Shown: positions 22,205 to 35,400 of the stretch, in pieces
Layout: each line of letters starts with the position of its first letter
How positions within the stretch are numbered: the stretch's first letter is position 1
DNA from: Canna indica
Lineage: Eukaryota; Streptophyta; Magnoliopsida; Zingiberales; Cannaceae
Reading direction: 5' to 3'
DNA length: 64,000 nucleotides
NCBI GenBank assembly: GCA_034359265.1
Contig: CP136892.1
Span: 88,466,001-88,530,000, forward strand
The notes under the pieces: model-generated
The model's input: only the letters and a program-made list of their open reading frames with translations
Database searches by the model: none
Told to the model about the DNA's origin: nothing
Program-made: the position numbers and the translations under genes

Positions 22205-25200
22205 GCCAAGCCCAGCCAAGCCGAGCAGTGAAAAGCTGAGATGAGCTGAGCCAAGCCGAGTCGTGCCAAGCCAAGTCAAGCCAAACCCGGTCTAGCCAAG
22301 CCGTGTCAAGCGAAACCTAGCCTAGCCAATCTCACATCATGCGTAGAATTTTTTTCAAACTCAATTGAACTCTGTTTTCAGTTCTGTCAGATTTTTTGCA
22401 AGCATGGCTTGGCTTGGCTAGGCTAGTCTCGGCTTGGATAGCCAAGCCTAGCCAAGCTTGATGTGAGCTTGGCTTGGCAGGGCTCGGCTTGGCTCATCTC
22501 GGCTTGGCTTGGCTGGGTTTGGCTTGGCTTGGCTTGGCTGGGCTTGGCTTGGCTGGGCTTGGCTTAGCTTGGCTTGGCTTGGCTTGGCTTTGCTTGGCTT
22601 GGATTGGCTTTTCTTGGCTTGGCTTGACTTGTCTTGGCTGGGCTTGGCTTGACTTGGCTTGGCACGACTCGGCTTGGCTCAGCTCGTCTCGGCTTTTCAC
22701 TGCTCGGCTTGGCTCAGCTTGGCTGGGCTTGGATTGGCTTGACTTGGCTTGGCTTGGCTTGGCTTGGCTTGGCTTGGCTAGGCTCGGCTTGGCTAGGCTC
22801 GGCTTGGCTAGGCTTAGTAAGGCTCGACTTGGCTCAACTCGGCTTGGCTCGGCTCTGCAAGACTAGGCTTAGGTCAGCTCAGATAGGCTCGTCTCAACTA
22901 GGATAGGCAGTTGGTTCAGTTACGCGCGAACGGCTCGGCTTGGCTAGGTTCGACTAGACTCGGCTCGACTTAGCTTGGCTGAATTGAGCTTGGCTCATCT
23001 CGGATTGCCTTGGCACGGCTCGGCTTGGCTCATCTCAGATTGGCTTGGCTCAGCTTGGCTTGGCTTGGCTTGGGTGGGCTTGGCTTAGCTTGGCTTGGCT
23101 CGGCTCAGCTCAGCTCGGCTCGGCTCGGCTCGGCTTGGCTTGGCTTTTCTTGGCTTGGCTTGGCTTGGCTTTGCTTGGCTCGGCTCGGCTCGGCTTGGCT
23201 TGGCTTGGCTTGGCTCAGCTCGGCTCGGCTTGGCTAGGCTTGGCTGGGCTTCGCTAGGCTCAACTAGGCTCGACTCGGCTCGACTCGGCTCGGCTCTACA
23301 AGGCTAGGCTCAAGTCACTTCAGCTTTGCTCATCTCGGCTAGGATAGGCAGTTGGCTCGGTTAGGCGTGAACGACTCGGCGTAGCTTAACAAATAGATAG
23401 GCTAAGCCGAGCCGAGACAAGCGAGTTGAGCTTAATCAAGTTCGAGCCGATTCGAGCTAAGCTAAGTGTGCCAAACCGAGCCAAGCTCAGTTCAGCCAAG
23501 CTAAGACGGGCCAAACCAAGCCAATCAAAGCCAAGATCAACCATGCCAAGCCAAGCTAAGCCAAGCCAAGCCAAGCCAAGCCAAGCCTAGCCAAGCCAAG
23601 CCAAGCTGAGCCAAGCTGAGCCAAGCCGAGTCGTGTCAAGCCAAGTCAAGCCAAGCCTATCCTAGCCAACCTTACATCATGCGTAGATTTTTTTTAGCTT
23701 AACTCAATTGAATTCCGTTTTCATTTCTGTCAGATTTTTTGCAAGCATGGGTTGACTTGGCTAGGCCAGTCTCGGCTTGGATAGCCAAGCCTAGCCAAGC
23801 TTGATGTGAGCTTAGCTTGGCACGGCTCGGTTTGGCTCATCTCGGATTGGCTTGGCTGGGCTTGGCTCAGCTTGGCTTGGCTTCGCTTCGCTTAGCTTGT
23901 CTTGGCTTGGCTCGGCTCGGCTCGGCTTGGCTTGGCTTGGCTTTTCTTGGCTTGGCTGGGCTTGGCTAGGCTCAACTATGCTCGACTAATCTCGGCTCTG
24001 CAACGCTAGGTTCAAGTCACTTCAGTTTTGCACATCTCGGCTAGGATAGGCAGTTGGCTCAGTTAGGCGTGAACGACTCGGCGTAGCTTAACAAATAGAT
24101 AGACTAAGCCGAGCCGAGACGAGCAAAGTTGAGCTTAATCATGTCCGAGCTGGTTTGAGCTGAGCTAAGTGTGCCAAACCGAGCCAAGCTCAGTTCAGCC
24201 AAGATAAGACGGGCAGAGTCTAGTCGAGCCTAGCCAAGCCAAGCCAAGCCCAGCCAAGCTGAGCCAAGCCGAGCTGTGTAAAGCCAAGCCTATCGTAGCC
24301 AACCTCAAATCATGCGTAGAATTTTTTTCAAACTCAATTGAATTCCGTTTTCATTTCTGTCAGATTTTTTGCGAGCATAGATTGGCTTGGCTACGCTAGT
24401 CTCGTCTTGGATAGCCAAACCTAGCCAAGCTTGATGTGAGCTTGTCTTGGCACGACTCGGCTTGGCTCATCTCAGCTTGACTTGGCTGGGGTTGGCTTGG
24501 CTTGGCTTGGCTTTGCTTGGCTTGGCTTGACTTGGCTTGGCTGGGCTTCGCTAGGCTCAACTAGGCTCAACTCGGCTCGGCTCTTCAAGGCTAGGTTCAA
24601 GTCACTTCAGCTTTGCTCATCTCGGCTAGGATAGGCAGGTGGCTTGGTTAGGTGTGAACGACTCGGCGTAGCTTAACAAATGGATAGGCTAAGCCGAGCC
24701 GAGACGAGCGAAGTTGAGCTTAATCAAGTCCGACCGGGTTCGAGCTGAGCTAAGTGTGCCAAACCGAGCCAAGCTCAGTTCAGCCAAGCTAAGACGGGCC
24801 GAGTCTAGTCGAGCCTAGCCAAGTCGAGCCATTCTTGACTAACCTAACCAACTGCTTATCCTAGCTAAGACGAGCCAAACTGAGCTGTCCTGAGCCTAGC
24901 CTAGCAGAGCTGAGCCGAGCCGAGTCGAGCCAAGTTGAGCCTTGCTAAGCCCAGCCAAGCCAAGCCAAGCCAAGCCAATACAATACAATACAAGCCAAGC
25001 CAAGCCAAGCCAAGCCAAGCCAAGCCAAGCCAAGCCAAGCCAAGCCAAGCCAAGTCAAGCCAAGCCTAGCCAAGCCAAGCCAAGCCAAGCCAAGCCAAGC
25101 CAAGCCAAGCCCAGCCAATCCGAGCCGAGCCAAGCCAAGCCGTGTCAAGCCGAGTCAAGCCAAGCCAATCCTAGCCAACCTCACATCATGCGTAGAATAA

Positions 25201-26468
25201 TTTTCGCACTCAATTGAATTCCGTTTTCATTTCTGTCAGATTTTTTGCAAGCATGGATTGGCTTGGCTAGGCCAGTCTCGGCTTGGATAGCCAAGCCTAG
25301 CCAAGCTTGATGTGAGCTTGGCTTGGCTCATCTCGGCTTGGCTTGGCTGGGCTTGGCTTAGCGCAGCTCGACTCGGCTGGGCTTCGCTTGGCTCAACTAT
25401 GCTCGACTCGGCTCGGCTCTGCAAGGCTAGGTTCAAGTCACTTCAGCTTTGCTCATCTCGGCAAGGATAGGCAGTTGGCTCGGTTAGGTGTGAACGACTC
25501 GGCATAGCTTAACAAATAGATAGGCTAAGCCGAGCCGAGACGAGCGAAGTTGAGCTTAATCATGTCCGAGCCGATTCGAGTTGAGCTAAGTGTGCCAAAC
25601 CGAGCCATGCTGAGTTCTGCCAAGCTAAGACCGGCCGAGTCTAGTCGAGCCTAGCCAAGCTGAGCCGTTCGCGCCTAACCTAACCAACTACTTATCCTAG
25701 CTGAGATGAGCCAAACTGAGCTGACCTGAGCCTAGCCTAGCAGAGCCGAGTCGAGCCAAGTTGAGCCTTGCTAAGCCCAGCCGAGCCAAGCCAAGCCATG
25801 CCAAGCCCAGCCAAGCTGTGCCAAGCCGAGCCGTGTCAAGCCAAGCCTATCCTAGACAACCTCACATCAAGCGTAGAATTTTTTTCGAACTCAATTGAAT
25901 TCCGTTTTCATTTCTGTCAGATTTTTTGCAAGCATGGATTGGCTTGGCTAGGCCAGTCTCGTCTTGGATAGCCAAGCCTAGCCAAGATTGATGTGAGCTT
26001 GGCTTGGCACGGCTCGGCTTGGCTCATCTCGGCTTGGCTTGGCTGGGCTTGGCTTAGCTTGGCTTGGCTGGTCTTGGCTTAGCTTGGCTTGGCTTGGCTT
26101 GGCTTGGCTTGGCTTGAATTGACTTTTCTTGGCTTGACTTGACTTGGCTTGGCAGGGTTTCGCTAGGCTCAACTAGGCTCGACTCGTCTCGGCTCTGCAA
26201 GGCTAGGTTCAAGTCACTTCAGCTTTGCTCATCTCGGCTTGGATAGGCAGTTGTCTCGGTTAGGCGTGAACGACTCGGCGTAGCTTAACAAATAGATAGG
26301 CTAAGCCGATCCGAGACGAGCGAAGTTGAGCTTAATCAAGTCCGAGCCAGTTCGAGCTGAGCTAAGTGTGCCAAACCGAGCCAAGCTCAGTTCAGCCAAG
26401 CTAAGACGGGCCGAGTCTAGTCGAGCCTAGCCAAGTCGAGCCATTCACGACTAACCTAACCAACTGCA
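22205..26468. repeat. Pentamer array, reversed orientation
   Basis: The array continues after the MITE. A modules in + orientation lie at 22331-22467, 23671-23810, 24304-24440, 25180-25316 and 25861-25997. Reversed C cores lie near 23389, 24089, 24678, 25513 and 26287. A pentamer tract at about 24955-25120 contains a short AATAC-type interruption. CGGCT-rich runs occur at 22790-22860 and 23095-23290. No gene is visible. Confidence 0.88.
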
Positions 26469-29400
26469 TATCCTAGCTAAGACGAGCCAAACTGAGCTGA
26501 CCTGAGCCAAGCCTAGCAGAGCCGAGCCGTGCCGAGTCGAGCCAAGTTGAGCCTTGCTAAGCCCAGCCAAGCCGAGCCAAGCCAAGCCAAGCCAAGCCAA
26601 GACAAGCCAACACATGACAAGCCAAGCCAAGCCAAGCCAAGCTCAGCCAAGCCAAGCCAAGCCAAGCCAAGCCAAGTCAAGCCAAGCCTAGCCAAGCCAA
26701 GCCAAGCCAAGCCAAGCCCAGCCAAGCCGAGCCAAGCCAAGCCGTGTCAAGCCGAGTCAAGCCAAGCCAATCCTAGCCAACCTCACATCATGCGTAGAAT
26801 ATTTTTCACACTCAATTGAATTCCGTTTTCATTTCTGTCAGATTTTTTGCAAGCATGAATTGGCTTGGCTAGGCCAGTCTCGGCTTGGATAGCCAAGCCT
26901 AGCCAAGCTTGATGTGAGCTTGGCTTGGCAGGGCTCGGCTTGGCTCATCTCGGCTTGGCTTGGATGGGCTTGGCCCAGCTTGGCTTGGCTTTGCTTTGCT
27001 TGGCAGGGCTTGGAGTGGCTTGGCGCAGCTCGGCTCGGCTCGGCTTGGCTTGGCTTCGCTAGGCTCAACAATGCTCGACTCGGCTCTGCAAAGCTAGGTT
27101 CAAGTCACTTTAGCTTTGCTCATCTCGGCTAGGATAGGCAGTTGGCTCGGTTAGGCGTGAACGACTCGGCATAGCTTAACAAATAGATAGGCTTAGCCGA
27201 GCCGAGACGAGCGAAGTTGAGCTTAATCAAGTCCGAGCCGGTTCGAGCTGAGCTAAGTGTGCCAAACCTAGCCAAGCTCAGTTCAGCCAAGCTAAGACGG
27301 GCCGAGTCTAGTCGAGCCTTGCCAAGCCAAGCCGTTCGCGCCTAACCTAACCAACTGCTTATCCTAGCTGAGACGAGCCAAACTGAGCTGACCTGATCCT
27401 AGCCTAGCAGAGCCGAGCCGAGCCGAGTCTAGCCAAGTTGAGCCTTGCAAAGCACAGCCAATCCGAGCCAAGCCAAGCAAAGCCTAGCTCAGCCAAGCCA
27501 AGCCAAGCCAAGCCAAGCCAAGCCAAGCCAAGTCAAGCCAAGCCTAGCCTAGCCAAGCCAAACCCAGCCAAGCCCAGCCAAGCTGAGCCAAGCCGAGCCA
27601 GGTCAAGCCAAGCCTATCCTAGCCAACCTCACATCATGCGTAGAATTTTTTTCGAACTCAATAGAATTCCGTTTTCATTTCTGTCAGATTTTTTGCAAGC
27701 ATGGATTGGCTTGGCTAGGCCAGTCTCGGCTTGGATAGCCAAGCTTGATGTGAGCTTGGCTTGGCACGACTCGGCTTGGCTCATCTCGGATTAGCTTGGC
27801 AGGATTTGGCTGGGCTTGGCTCAGCTTGGCTGGGCTTGGCTTAGCTTGGATTAGTTTGGCTTTGCTTTGCTTGGCTTGGCTTGGCTTGGCTTTTCTTGGC
27901 TTGGCTTGGCTCGACTTGGCTCGACTTGGCTCGACTTGGCTTGGCTTGGCTAGGCTCAAATAGGCTCGACTCTGCTCGACTCTGCAAGGCTAGGCTCAAG
28001 TCACTTCAGCTTTGCTCATATCGGCTAGGATAGGCAGTTGGCTCGGTTAGGCGTGAACGACTCGGCGTAGCTTAACAAATAGATAGGCTAAGCCGAGCCG
28101 AGACGAGCGAAGTTGAGCTTAATCAAGTCCAAGCCGGTTCGAGTTGACCTAAGTGTGCCAAACCGAGCCAAGCTTAGTTCAGCCAAGCTAAGACGGGCCG
28201 AGTCTAGTCGAGCCTAGCCAAGGCGAGCCGTTCGTGCCTAACCTAACCAACTGCTTATCCTAGCTGAGACGAGCCAAACTAACCTGACCTGAGCCTAGCC
28301 TAGCAGAGCCGAGCCGAGCCGAGTCGAGCCAAGTTGAGCCTTGCTAAGCCCAGCCAAGCCGAGTCAAGCCAAGCCAAGCCAAGCCAAGCAAAGCCAAGCC
28401 AAGCCAAGCCAAGACTAGCCAAGCCAAGCCAAGCCCAGCCAAGCTGAGCCAAGACGAGCCGTGTCAAGCCAAGCCTATCCTTGCCAACCTCACATCTTGC
28501 GTAGAATTTTTTTCGAACTCAATAGAATTGCGTTTTCATTTCTGTCAGATTTTTTGCAAGCATGGATTGGCTTGGCTAGGCCAGTCTCGGCTTGTATAGC
28601 CAAGCCTAGCCAAGCTTGATGTGAGCTTGGCTTGGCACGACTCGGCTTGGCTCATCTTGGCTTGGCTTGGTTGGGCTTGGCTCAGGTTGGCTTGGCTTGG
28701 CATGGCATGGCTGGGCTTCGCTAGGCTTGACTCGGCTCGACTCTGCAAGGCAAGGCTCAAGTCACTTCACCTTTGCTCATCTCGGCTAGGATATGCAGTT
28801 GGCTCGGTTAGGCGTGAACGACTCGGCGTAGCTTAACAAATAGATAGGCTAAGCCGAGCCGAGACAAGCGAAGTTGACCATAATCAAGTCCGAGCCGGTT
28901 CAAGTTGAGCTAAGTGTGCCATACCGAGCCAAGCTCAGTTCGGACAAGCTAAGACGGGCCGAGTCTAGTCGAGCCTAGCCAAGCCGAGCCGTTCGTGCCT
29001 ACCCTAACCAACTACTTATCCTAGCTGAGACGAACCAAACTGAGCTGACCTGAGCCTAGCCTAGCAGAGCCGAGCCGAGCCGAGTCGAGCCAAGTTGAGC
29101 CTTGCTAAGCCCAGCCTAGCCAAGCCAAGCCAAGCTAAGCTAAGCCAAGCCAAGCTAAGCCAAGCCAAGCCTAGCCCAGCCCAGCCAAGCCGAGCCGTCT
29201 CAAGCCAAGTCAAACCAAGACTATCCTAGCCAACCTTAGATCATGCATAGAATTTTTTTCGAACTCAATTGAATTCCGTTTTCATTTCTGTCAGATTTTT
29301 TGCAAGAATTGATTGGCTTGGCTAGGCCAGTCTCGGCTTGAATAGCCAAGCCTAGCCAATCTTGATGTGAGCTTGGCTTGGCACGGCTCGGCTTGGCTCA

Positions 29401-32400
29401 TCTCGGCTTGGCTTGGCTGGGCTTGGCCTAGCTTGGCTTGGCTTGGCTTGGCTCAGCTTGGCTTGGCTGGTCTTGGCTTATCTTGTCTTGGCTTGGCTTG
29501 GCTTGGCTTGGCTTGGCTTGGCTTGGCTTGGCTTGGCTGGGCTTGGCTGGGCTTCGCTAGGCTCAACTAGGCTCGACTCGGCTCAGCTCTGCAAGGCTAG
29601 GCTCAAGTCACTTCAGCTTTGCTCATCTCGGCTAGGATTGGCAGTTGGCTTGGTTAGGAGTGAACTACTCGGCGTAGCTTAACAAATAGATAGGCTAAGC
29701 CGAGCCGAGACGAACGAAGTTGCGCTTAATCAAGTCCGAGCCGGTTCGAGCTGAGCTAAGTATGCCAAACCGAACCAAGCTCAGTTCAGCCAAGCTAAGA
29801 CGGGCCGAGTCTAGTCGAGCCTAGCCAAGCCGAGCCGTTCGCGCCTAACCTAACCAACTGCTTATCCTGGCTGAGACGAGCCAAACTGACCTGACCTGAG
29901 CCTAGCCTAGCAGAGCCGAGCCGAGCCGAGTCGAGCCAAGTTGAGCCTTGCTAAGCCGAGCCAAGCCAAGCCAAACCAAGCCAAGCCAAGCCAAGCCAAG
30001 CTCAGCCAAGCCAAGCCAAGCCAAGCCAAGCCAAGCCAAGCCAAGCCAAGCCAAGCCAAGTCAAGCCAAGCCAAGCCAAGTCAAGCAAGTCTAGCCAAGC
30101 CAAGCCTTGCCAAGCCTAGCCAAGCCCAGCCAAGCCGAGCCGTGTCAAACCAAGCCTATCCTAGCCAACCTCACATCATGCGTAGAATTTTTTTCGAACT
30201 CACTTGAATTCCGTTTTCATTTCTGTCAGATTTTTTGGAAGCATGGATTGGCTTGGCTAGGCCTGTCTCGGCATGGATAGCCAAGCCTAGCCAAGCTTGA
30301 TGTGAGCTTGGCTTGGCACGGCTCAGACGAGCCAAACAGAGCTAACCTGAACCAAGCCTAGCAGAGCCGAGTCGAGCCAAGTTGACCCTTGCTAAGCCCA
30401 GCCAACCCGCGCCAAGCCAAGCCAAGCCAAGCCAAACTATGCCAAGCTAAGCCAAGCCAAGCCAAGTCAAGCCAAGTCAAGCCAAGTCAAGCCAAGTTGA
30501 GCCAAGCCGAGCCGTGTCACTTCAGCTTTGCTCATCTCGGCTAGGATAGGCAGTTGGCTCGGTTAGGCGTGAACGACTCGGCGTAGCTTAACAAATAGAT
30601 AGGCTAAGCCGAGGCGAGACGAGCGAAGTTGAGCTTAATCAAGTCCGAGCCGGTTCGAGCTGAGCTAAGTGTGCCAAACCGAGCCAAGCTCAGTTCAGCC
30701 AAGCTAAGACGGGCCAAGTCTAATCGAGACTAGCCAAGCCGAGTCGTTCACGCCTAACCTAACCAACTGCTTATCCTAGCTGAGATGAGCCAAACTGAGC
30801 TGACCTGAGCCTAGCCTAGCAGTTGGCTCGGTTAGGCGTGAACGACTCGGCGTAGCTTAACAAATAGATAGGCTAAGCCGATCCGAGACGAGCGAAGTTG
30901 AGCTTAATCAAGTCCGAGCCAGTTCGAGCTGAGCTAAGTGTGCCAAACCGAGCCAAGCTAAGACGGGCCGAGTCTAGTCGAGCCTTGCCAAGTCGAGCCA
31001 TTCACGACTAACCTAACCAACTGCTTATCCTAGCTAAGACGAGCCAAACTGAGCTGACCTGAACCTAGCCTAGCAGAGCCGAGCCGTGCCGAGTCGAGCC
31101 AAGTTGAGCCTTGCTAAGCCCAGCCAAGCCGAGCCAAGCCAAGCCAAGCCAAGACAAGACAAGTCAAGACATGACAAGCCAAGCCAAGCCAAGCCAAGCT
31201 CAGCCAAGCCAAGCCAAGCCAAGCCTAGCCAAGCCAAGCCAAGCCCAGCCAAGCCGAGCCAAGCCAAGCCGTGTCAAGCCGAGTCAAGCCAAACCTATCC
31301 TAGCCAACCTCACATCATGCGTAGAATATTTTTCACACTCAATTGAATTCCGTTTTCATTTCTGTCAGATTTTTTGCAAGCATGAATTGGCTTGGCTAGG
31401 CCAGTCTCGGCTTGGATAGCCAAGCCTAGCCATGCTTGATGTGAGCTTGGCTTGGCAGGGCTCAGCTTGGCTCATCTCGGCTTGGCTTGGCTGGGCTTGG
31501 CTTGGCTGGGCATGGCCCAGCTTGGCTTGGCTTGGCTTTGCTTGGCAGGGCTTGGAGTGGCTTGGCGCAGCTCGGCTCGGCTCGGCTTGGCTTGGCTGGG
31601 CTTCGCTAGGCTCAACTATGCTCGACTCGGCTCTGCAAGGCTAGCTTCAAGTCACTTCAGCTTTGCTCATCTCGGCTAGGATAGACAGTTGGCTCGGTTA
31701 GGCGTGAACGACTCGTCATAGCTTAACTAATAGATAGGCTTAGCCGAGACGAGATGAGCGAAGTTGAGCTTATTCATGTCCGAGCCGATTCGAGTTGAGC
31801 TAAGTGTGCCAAACCGAGCCAACCTGAGTTCAGCCAAGCTAAGACGGGCCGAGTCTAGTCGAGCCTAGCCAAGCTGAGCCGTTCGCGCCTAACCTAACCA
31901 ACTACTTATCCTAGCTGAGACGAACCAAACTGAGCTGAGCTGAGCCTAACCTAGCAGAGCCGAGTCGAGCCAAGGTGAGCCTTGCTAAGCCCAACCGAGC
32001 CAAGCCAAGCCAAGCCAAGCCAAGCCAAGCCAAGCCCAGCCAAGCTGAGTCAAGCCGACCCGTGTCAAGCCAAGCCTATCCTAGCCAACCTCACATCAAG
32101 CGTAGATTTTTTTTCGAACTCAATTGAATTCCGTTTTCATTTCTGTCAGATTTTTTACAAGCATGGATTGGCTTGGCTAGGCCAGTCTCGGCTTAGATAG
32201 CCAAGCCTAGCCAAGCTTGATGTGAGCTTGGCTTGGCACAGCTCGGCTTGGCTCATCTCGGCTTGGCTTGGCTGGGCTTGGCTCAGCTTGGCTTGGCTTA
32301 GCTTGGCTTGGCTTGGCTTGGCTTGGCTTGGCTTGACTTTACTTGACTTTTCTTGGCTTGGCTTGACTTGGCTTTGCTGGGTTTCGCTAGGCTCAACTAG

Positions 32401-35400
32401 GCTCGACTCGGCTCGGCTCTGCAAGGCTAGGTTCAAGTCACTTCAGCTTTGCTCATCTCGGCTAGGATAGGCAGTTGTCTCAGTTAGGCGTGAACGAGTC
32501 GGTGTAGCTTAACAAATAGATAGGCTAAGCCGATCCGAGATGAGCGAAGTTGAGCTTAATCAAGTCCGAGCCGGTTCGAGCTGAGCTAAGTGTGCCAAAC
32601 CGAACCAAGCTCACTTCAGCCAAGCTAAGACGGCCCGAGTCTAGTCGAGCCTAGCCAAGCCGAGCCGCCTAACCTAACCAACTGCTTATCCTAGCTGAGA
32701 CGAGCCAAATTGAGCTGACCTGAGCCTAGCCTAGCCGAGCCGAGCCGAGCCAAGTCAAGCCAAGTTGAGTCTTGCTAAGCCAAGCCAAGCCAAGCCAAGC
32801 TAAGCCAAGTTAAGCCAAGTCAAGCCAAGCCAAGCTAAGCCGTGTCCAGCCAAGTCAAGCCAAACCCAGCCAAGCCAAACCTATCCTAAGCAACCTCACA
32901 TCATGCGTAGAATTTTTTTCGAACTCAATTGAACTACATTTTCAGTTGTGTCAGATTTTTTGCAAGAATGGCTTGGCTTGGCTTGGCTAGTCTCAGCTTG
33001 GATAGCCAAGCCTAGACAAGCTTGATGTGAGCTTGGCTTGGCTCGACTCGGCTCAGCTCGGCTCAGCTCGGCTTGGCTCAGCTTGGCTTGGCTTGGCTTG
33101 GCTTGGCTGGCTGGCTTTGCTTGGCTTGGCTTGGCTCGGCTCGGCTCGGCTCGGCTCGGCTTGGCTCGGCTCGGCTTAGCTTGGCATGGCTTGGCTTGGC
33201 TTGGCTTGTCTTGGCTTGGCTTGGCTTGGCTTGGCTTGGATTGGATTGGCTTGGCTCGGCTTGGCTTAGCTCGGTTTGGCTGGGCTTCGCTAGGCTCAAC
33301 TAGGCTCGACTCGGCTCGCCGAGTCGTTCATGCTTAACCGAGCCAACTGCCTATCGTAGCATAGACGAACCAAGCTAAAGTGACCTGAGCCTAGCCTAGC
33401 AGAGCTGAGCCGAGTCGAGCCTAGTTTAGCCCAGCCAAGCCCAGCCAAGTTTGATGTGAGGGTGGCTTGGCTTGGGTTGGCTGGGCTTGGATAGGCTAAG
33501 CTTGCCCAACAAAGAATCTGATAGAACTGAAAACGGAGTTCAAATGAGTTCGAAAAAAATTCTATGCATGATGTGAGTTTGGCTTGGTTAGTCTTGGCTA
33601 GACTGGGCTTGCCTAGGCTTGGCTTGGCTTGGCTTGGCTGGGCTTGCCTTGGCTGAACTGAGCTTGACTCGGTTTGGCACATGTAGTTCTGCTCGAACCG
33701 GCTCGGACTCGGTTAGGCTCAATTTCACCCGGTTCTACGCCAAGTCGTTCACGCCTAACCGAGCCAACTATCTATCCCAGCCGAGACGAGTCAAGTAGAA
33801 TTGACCTGAGTCTAGCCTTGCAGAGCCGAGCTGAGCCAAGCCGAGTCGAGTCGAGCCTAATTGAGCCTAACTAAGCCCAGCCAAGTCGAGCCGAGCCAAA
33901 CCAAGCCGAGCCAAGCCGAGGCGAGCCAAACCCAACCGAGGTGAGCCAAGCCAAGCCGAGCCGAGCCGAGCCGAGCCGAGCCGAGCCAATCCAAGCTGAG
34001 CCAAGCCCAGCCAAGCAAAGCCAAGCAAAGCCAAGCCTAGCTAAGTCAAGCCTCGGTTAGGCATGAACGACTCAGCGTAGCTTAACAAATAGATTGGGTA
34101 AACCGAGCCGAGATGAGCGGAGTAGAGCTTAATCGAGTCCGAGCCAGTTCGAGATGAGCTAAGTGTGCCAAATTGAGCCAAGCTCAGTTCAGCCAAGCTA
34201 AGACTACCCGAGTCTAGTCGAGCCTAGCCAAGCCGAGCCTGTCGCGCCTAACCGAACCAATTGTTTATCCTAGCTGAGACGAGCCAAACTGAGCTGACCT
34301 GAGCCTAGCCTAGCAGAGCCAAGCTAAGTCGAGCCTTCTAAGCCCAGCCAAGCTGAACCAAGCCAAGTCAAGCCAAGCCAAGCCAAGCCAAGCCAAGCTC
34401 AGCCAAGCTCAGCCAAGCTGAGCCAAACCCAGCCGTGTCAAGCCAAGTCAAGCCAAGCCCAGCCAAGCCAAACCTATCCTAGCCGAGCTCAACCGAGCCT
34501 AGCTCGGTTCAGCCAAGCGAAGCTGAACCGTGCCGAGCCGAGCCGAGCCAAGCCAAGCCAAGCTAAGCCAATCTAAGCCAAGCTGAGCCAAGCCGAGCCG
34601 AGCCAAGCCAAGCCAAGACAAGCCGAGATAAGCCAAGCCGAGCCGTGCCAAGCCAAGCTCACATCAAGCTTGGCTAGGCTTGGCTATCCAAGCCGAGACT
34701 AGCCTAGCCAAGCCAAGCCATGCTTGCAAAAAATCTGTCAGAACTGAAAACGGAGTTCAATAGAGTTCGAAAAAAATTCTACGCATGATGTGAGCTTGGC
34801 TGGGCTTGGCTTAGCTTGGATTAGCTTGGCTTTGCTTTGCTTGGCTTGGCTTGGCTTGGCTTGGCTTTTCTTGGCTTGGCTTGGCTCGGCTTGGCTTGGC
34901 TTGGCTCGGCTTGGCTCGACTTGGCTTGGCTTGGCTAGGCTCAAATAGGCTCGACTCTGCTCGACTCTGCAAGGCTAGGCTCAAGTCACTTCAGCTTTGC
35001 TCATATCGGCTAGGATAGGCAGTTGGCTCGGTTAGGCGTGAACGACTCGGCGTAGCTTAACAAATAGATAGGCTAAGCCGAGCCGAGACGAGCGAAGTTG
35101 AGCTTCATCAAGTCCAAGCCGGTTCGAGTTGACCTAAGTGTGCCAAACCGAGCCAAGCTTAGTTCAGCCAAGCTAAGACGGGCCGAGTCTAGTCGAGCCT
35201 AGCCAAGCCGAGCCGTTCGTGCCTAACCTAACCAACTGCTTATCCTAGCTGAGACGAGCCAAACTAACCTGACCTGAGCCTAGCCTAGCAGAGCCGAGCC
35301 GAGCCGAGCCGAGTCGAGCCAAGTTGAGCCTTGCTAAGCCCAGCCAAGCCGAGTCAAGCCAAGCCAAGCCAAGCAAAGCCAAGCCAAGCCAAGCCAAGCC

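Noticed and set aside
33296..33682. A 128-codon frame, identical in the mirror copy at 56358-56744, as a conserved gene
   Set aside because: The identity reflects the recent inverted duplication. The frame is made of pentamer, A2 and C-module sequence with no protein-like domain.
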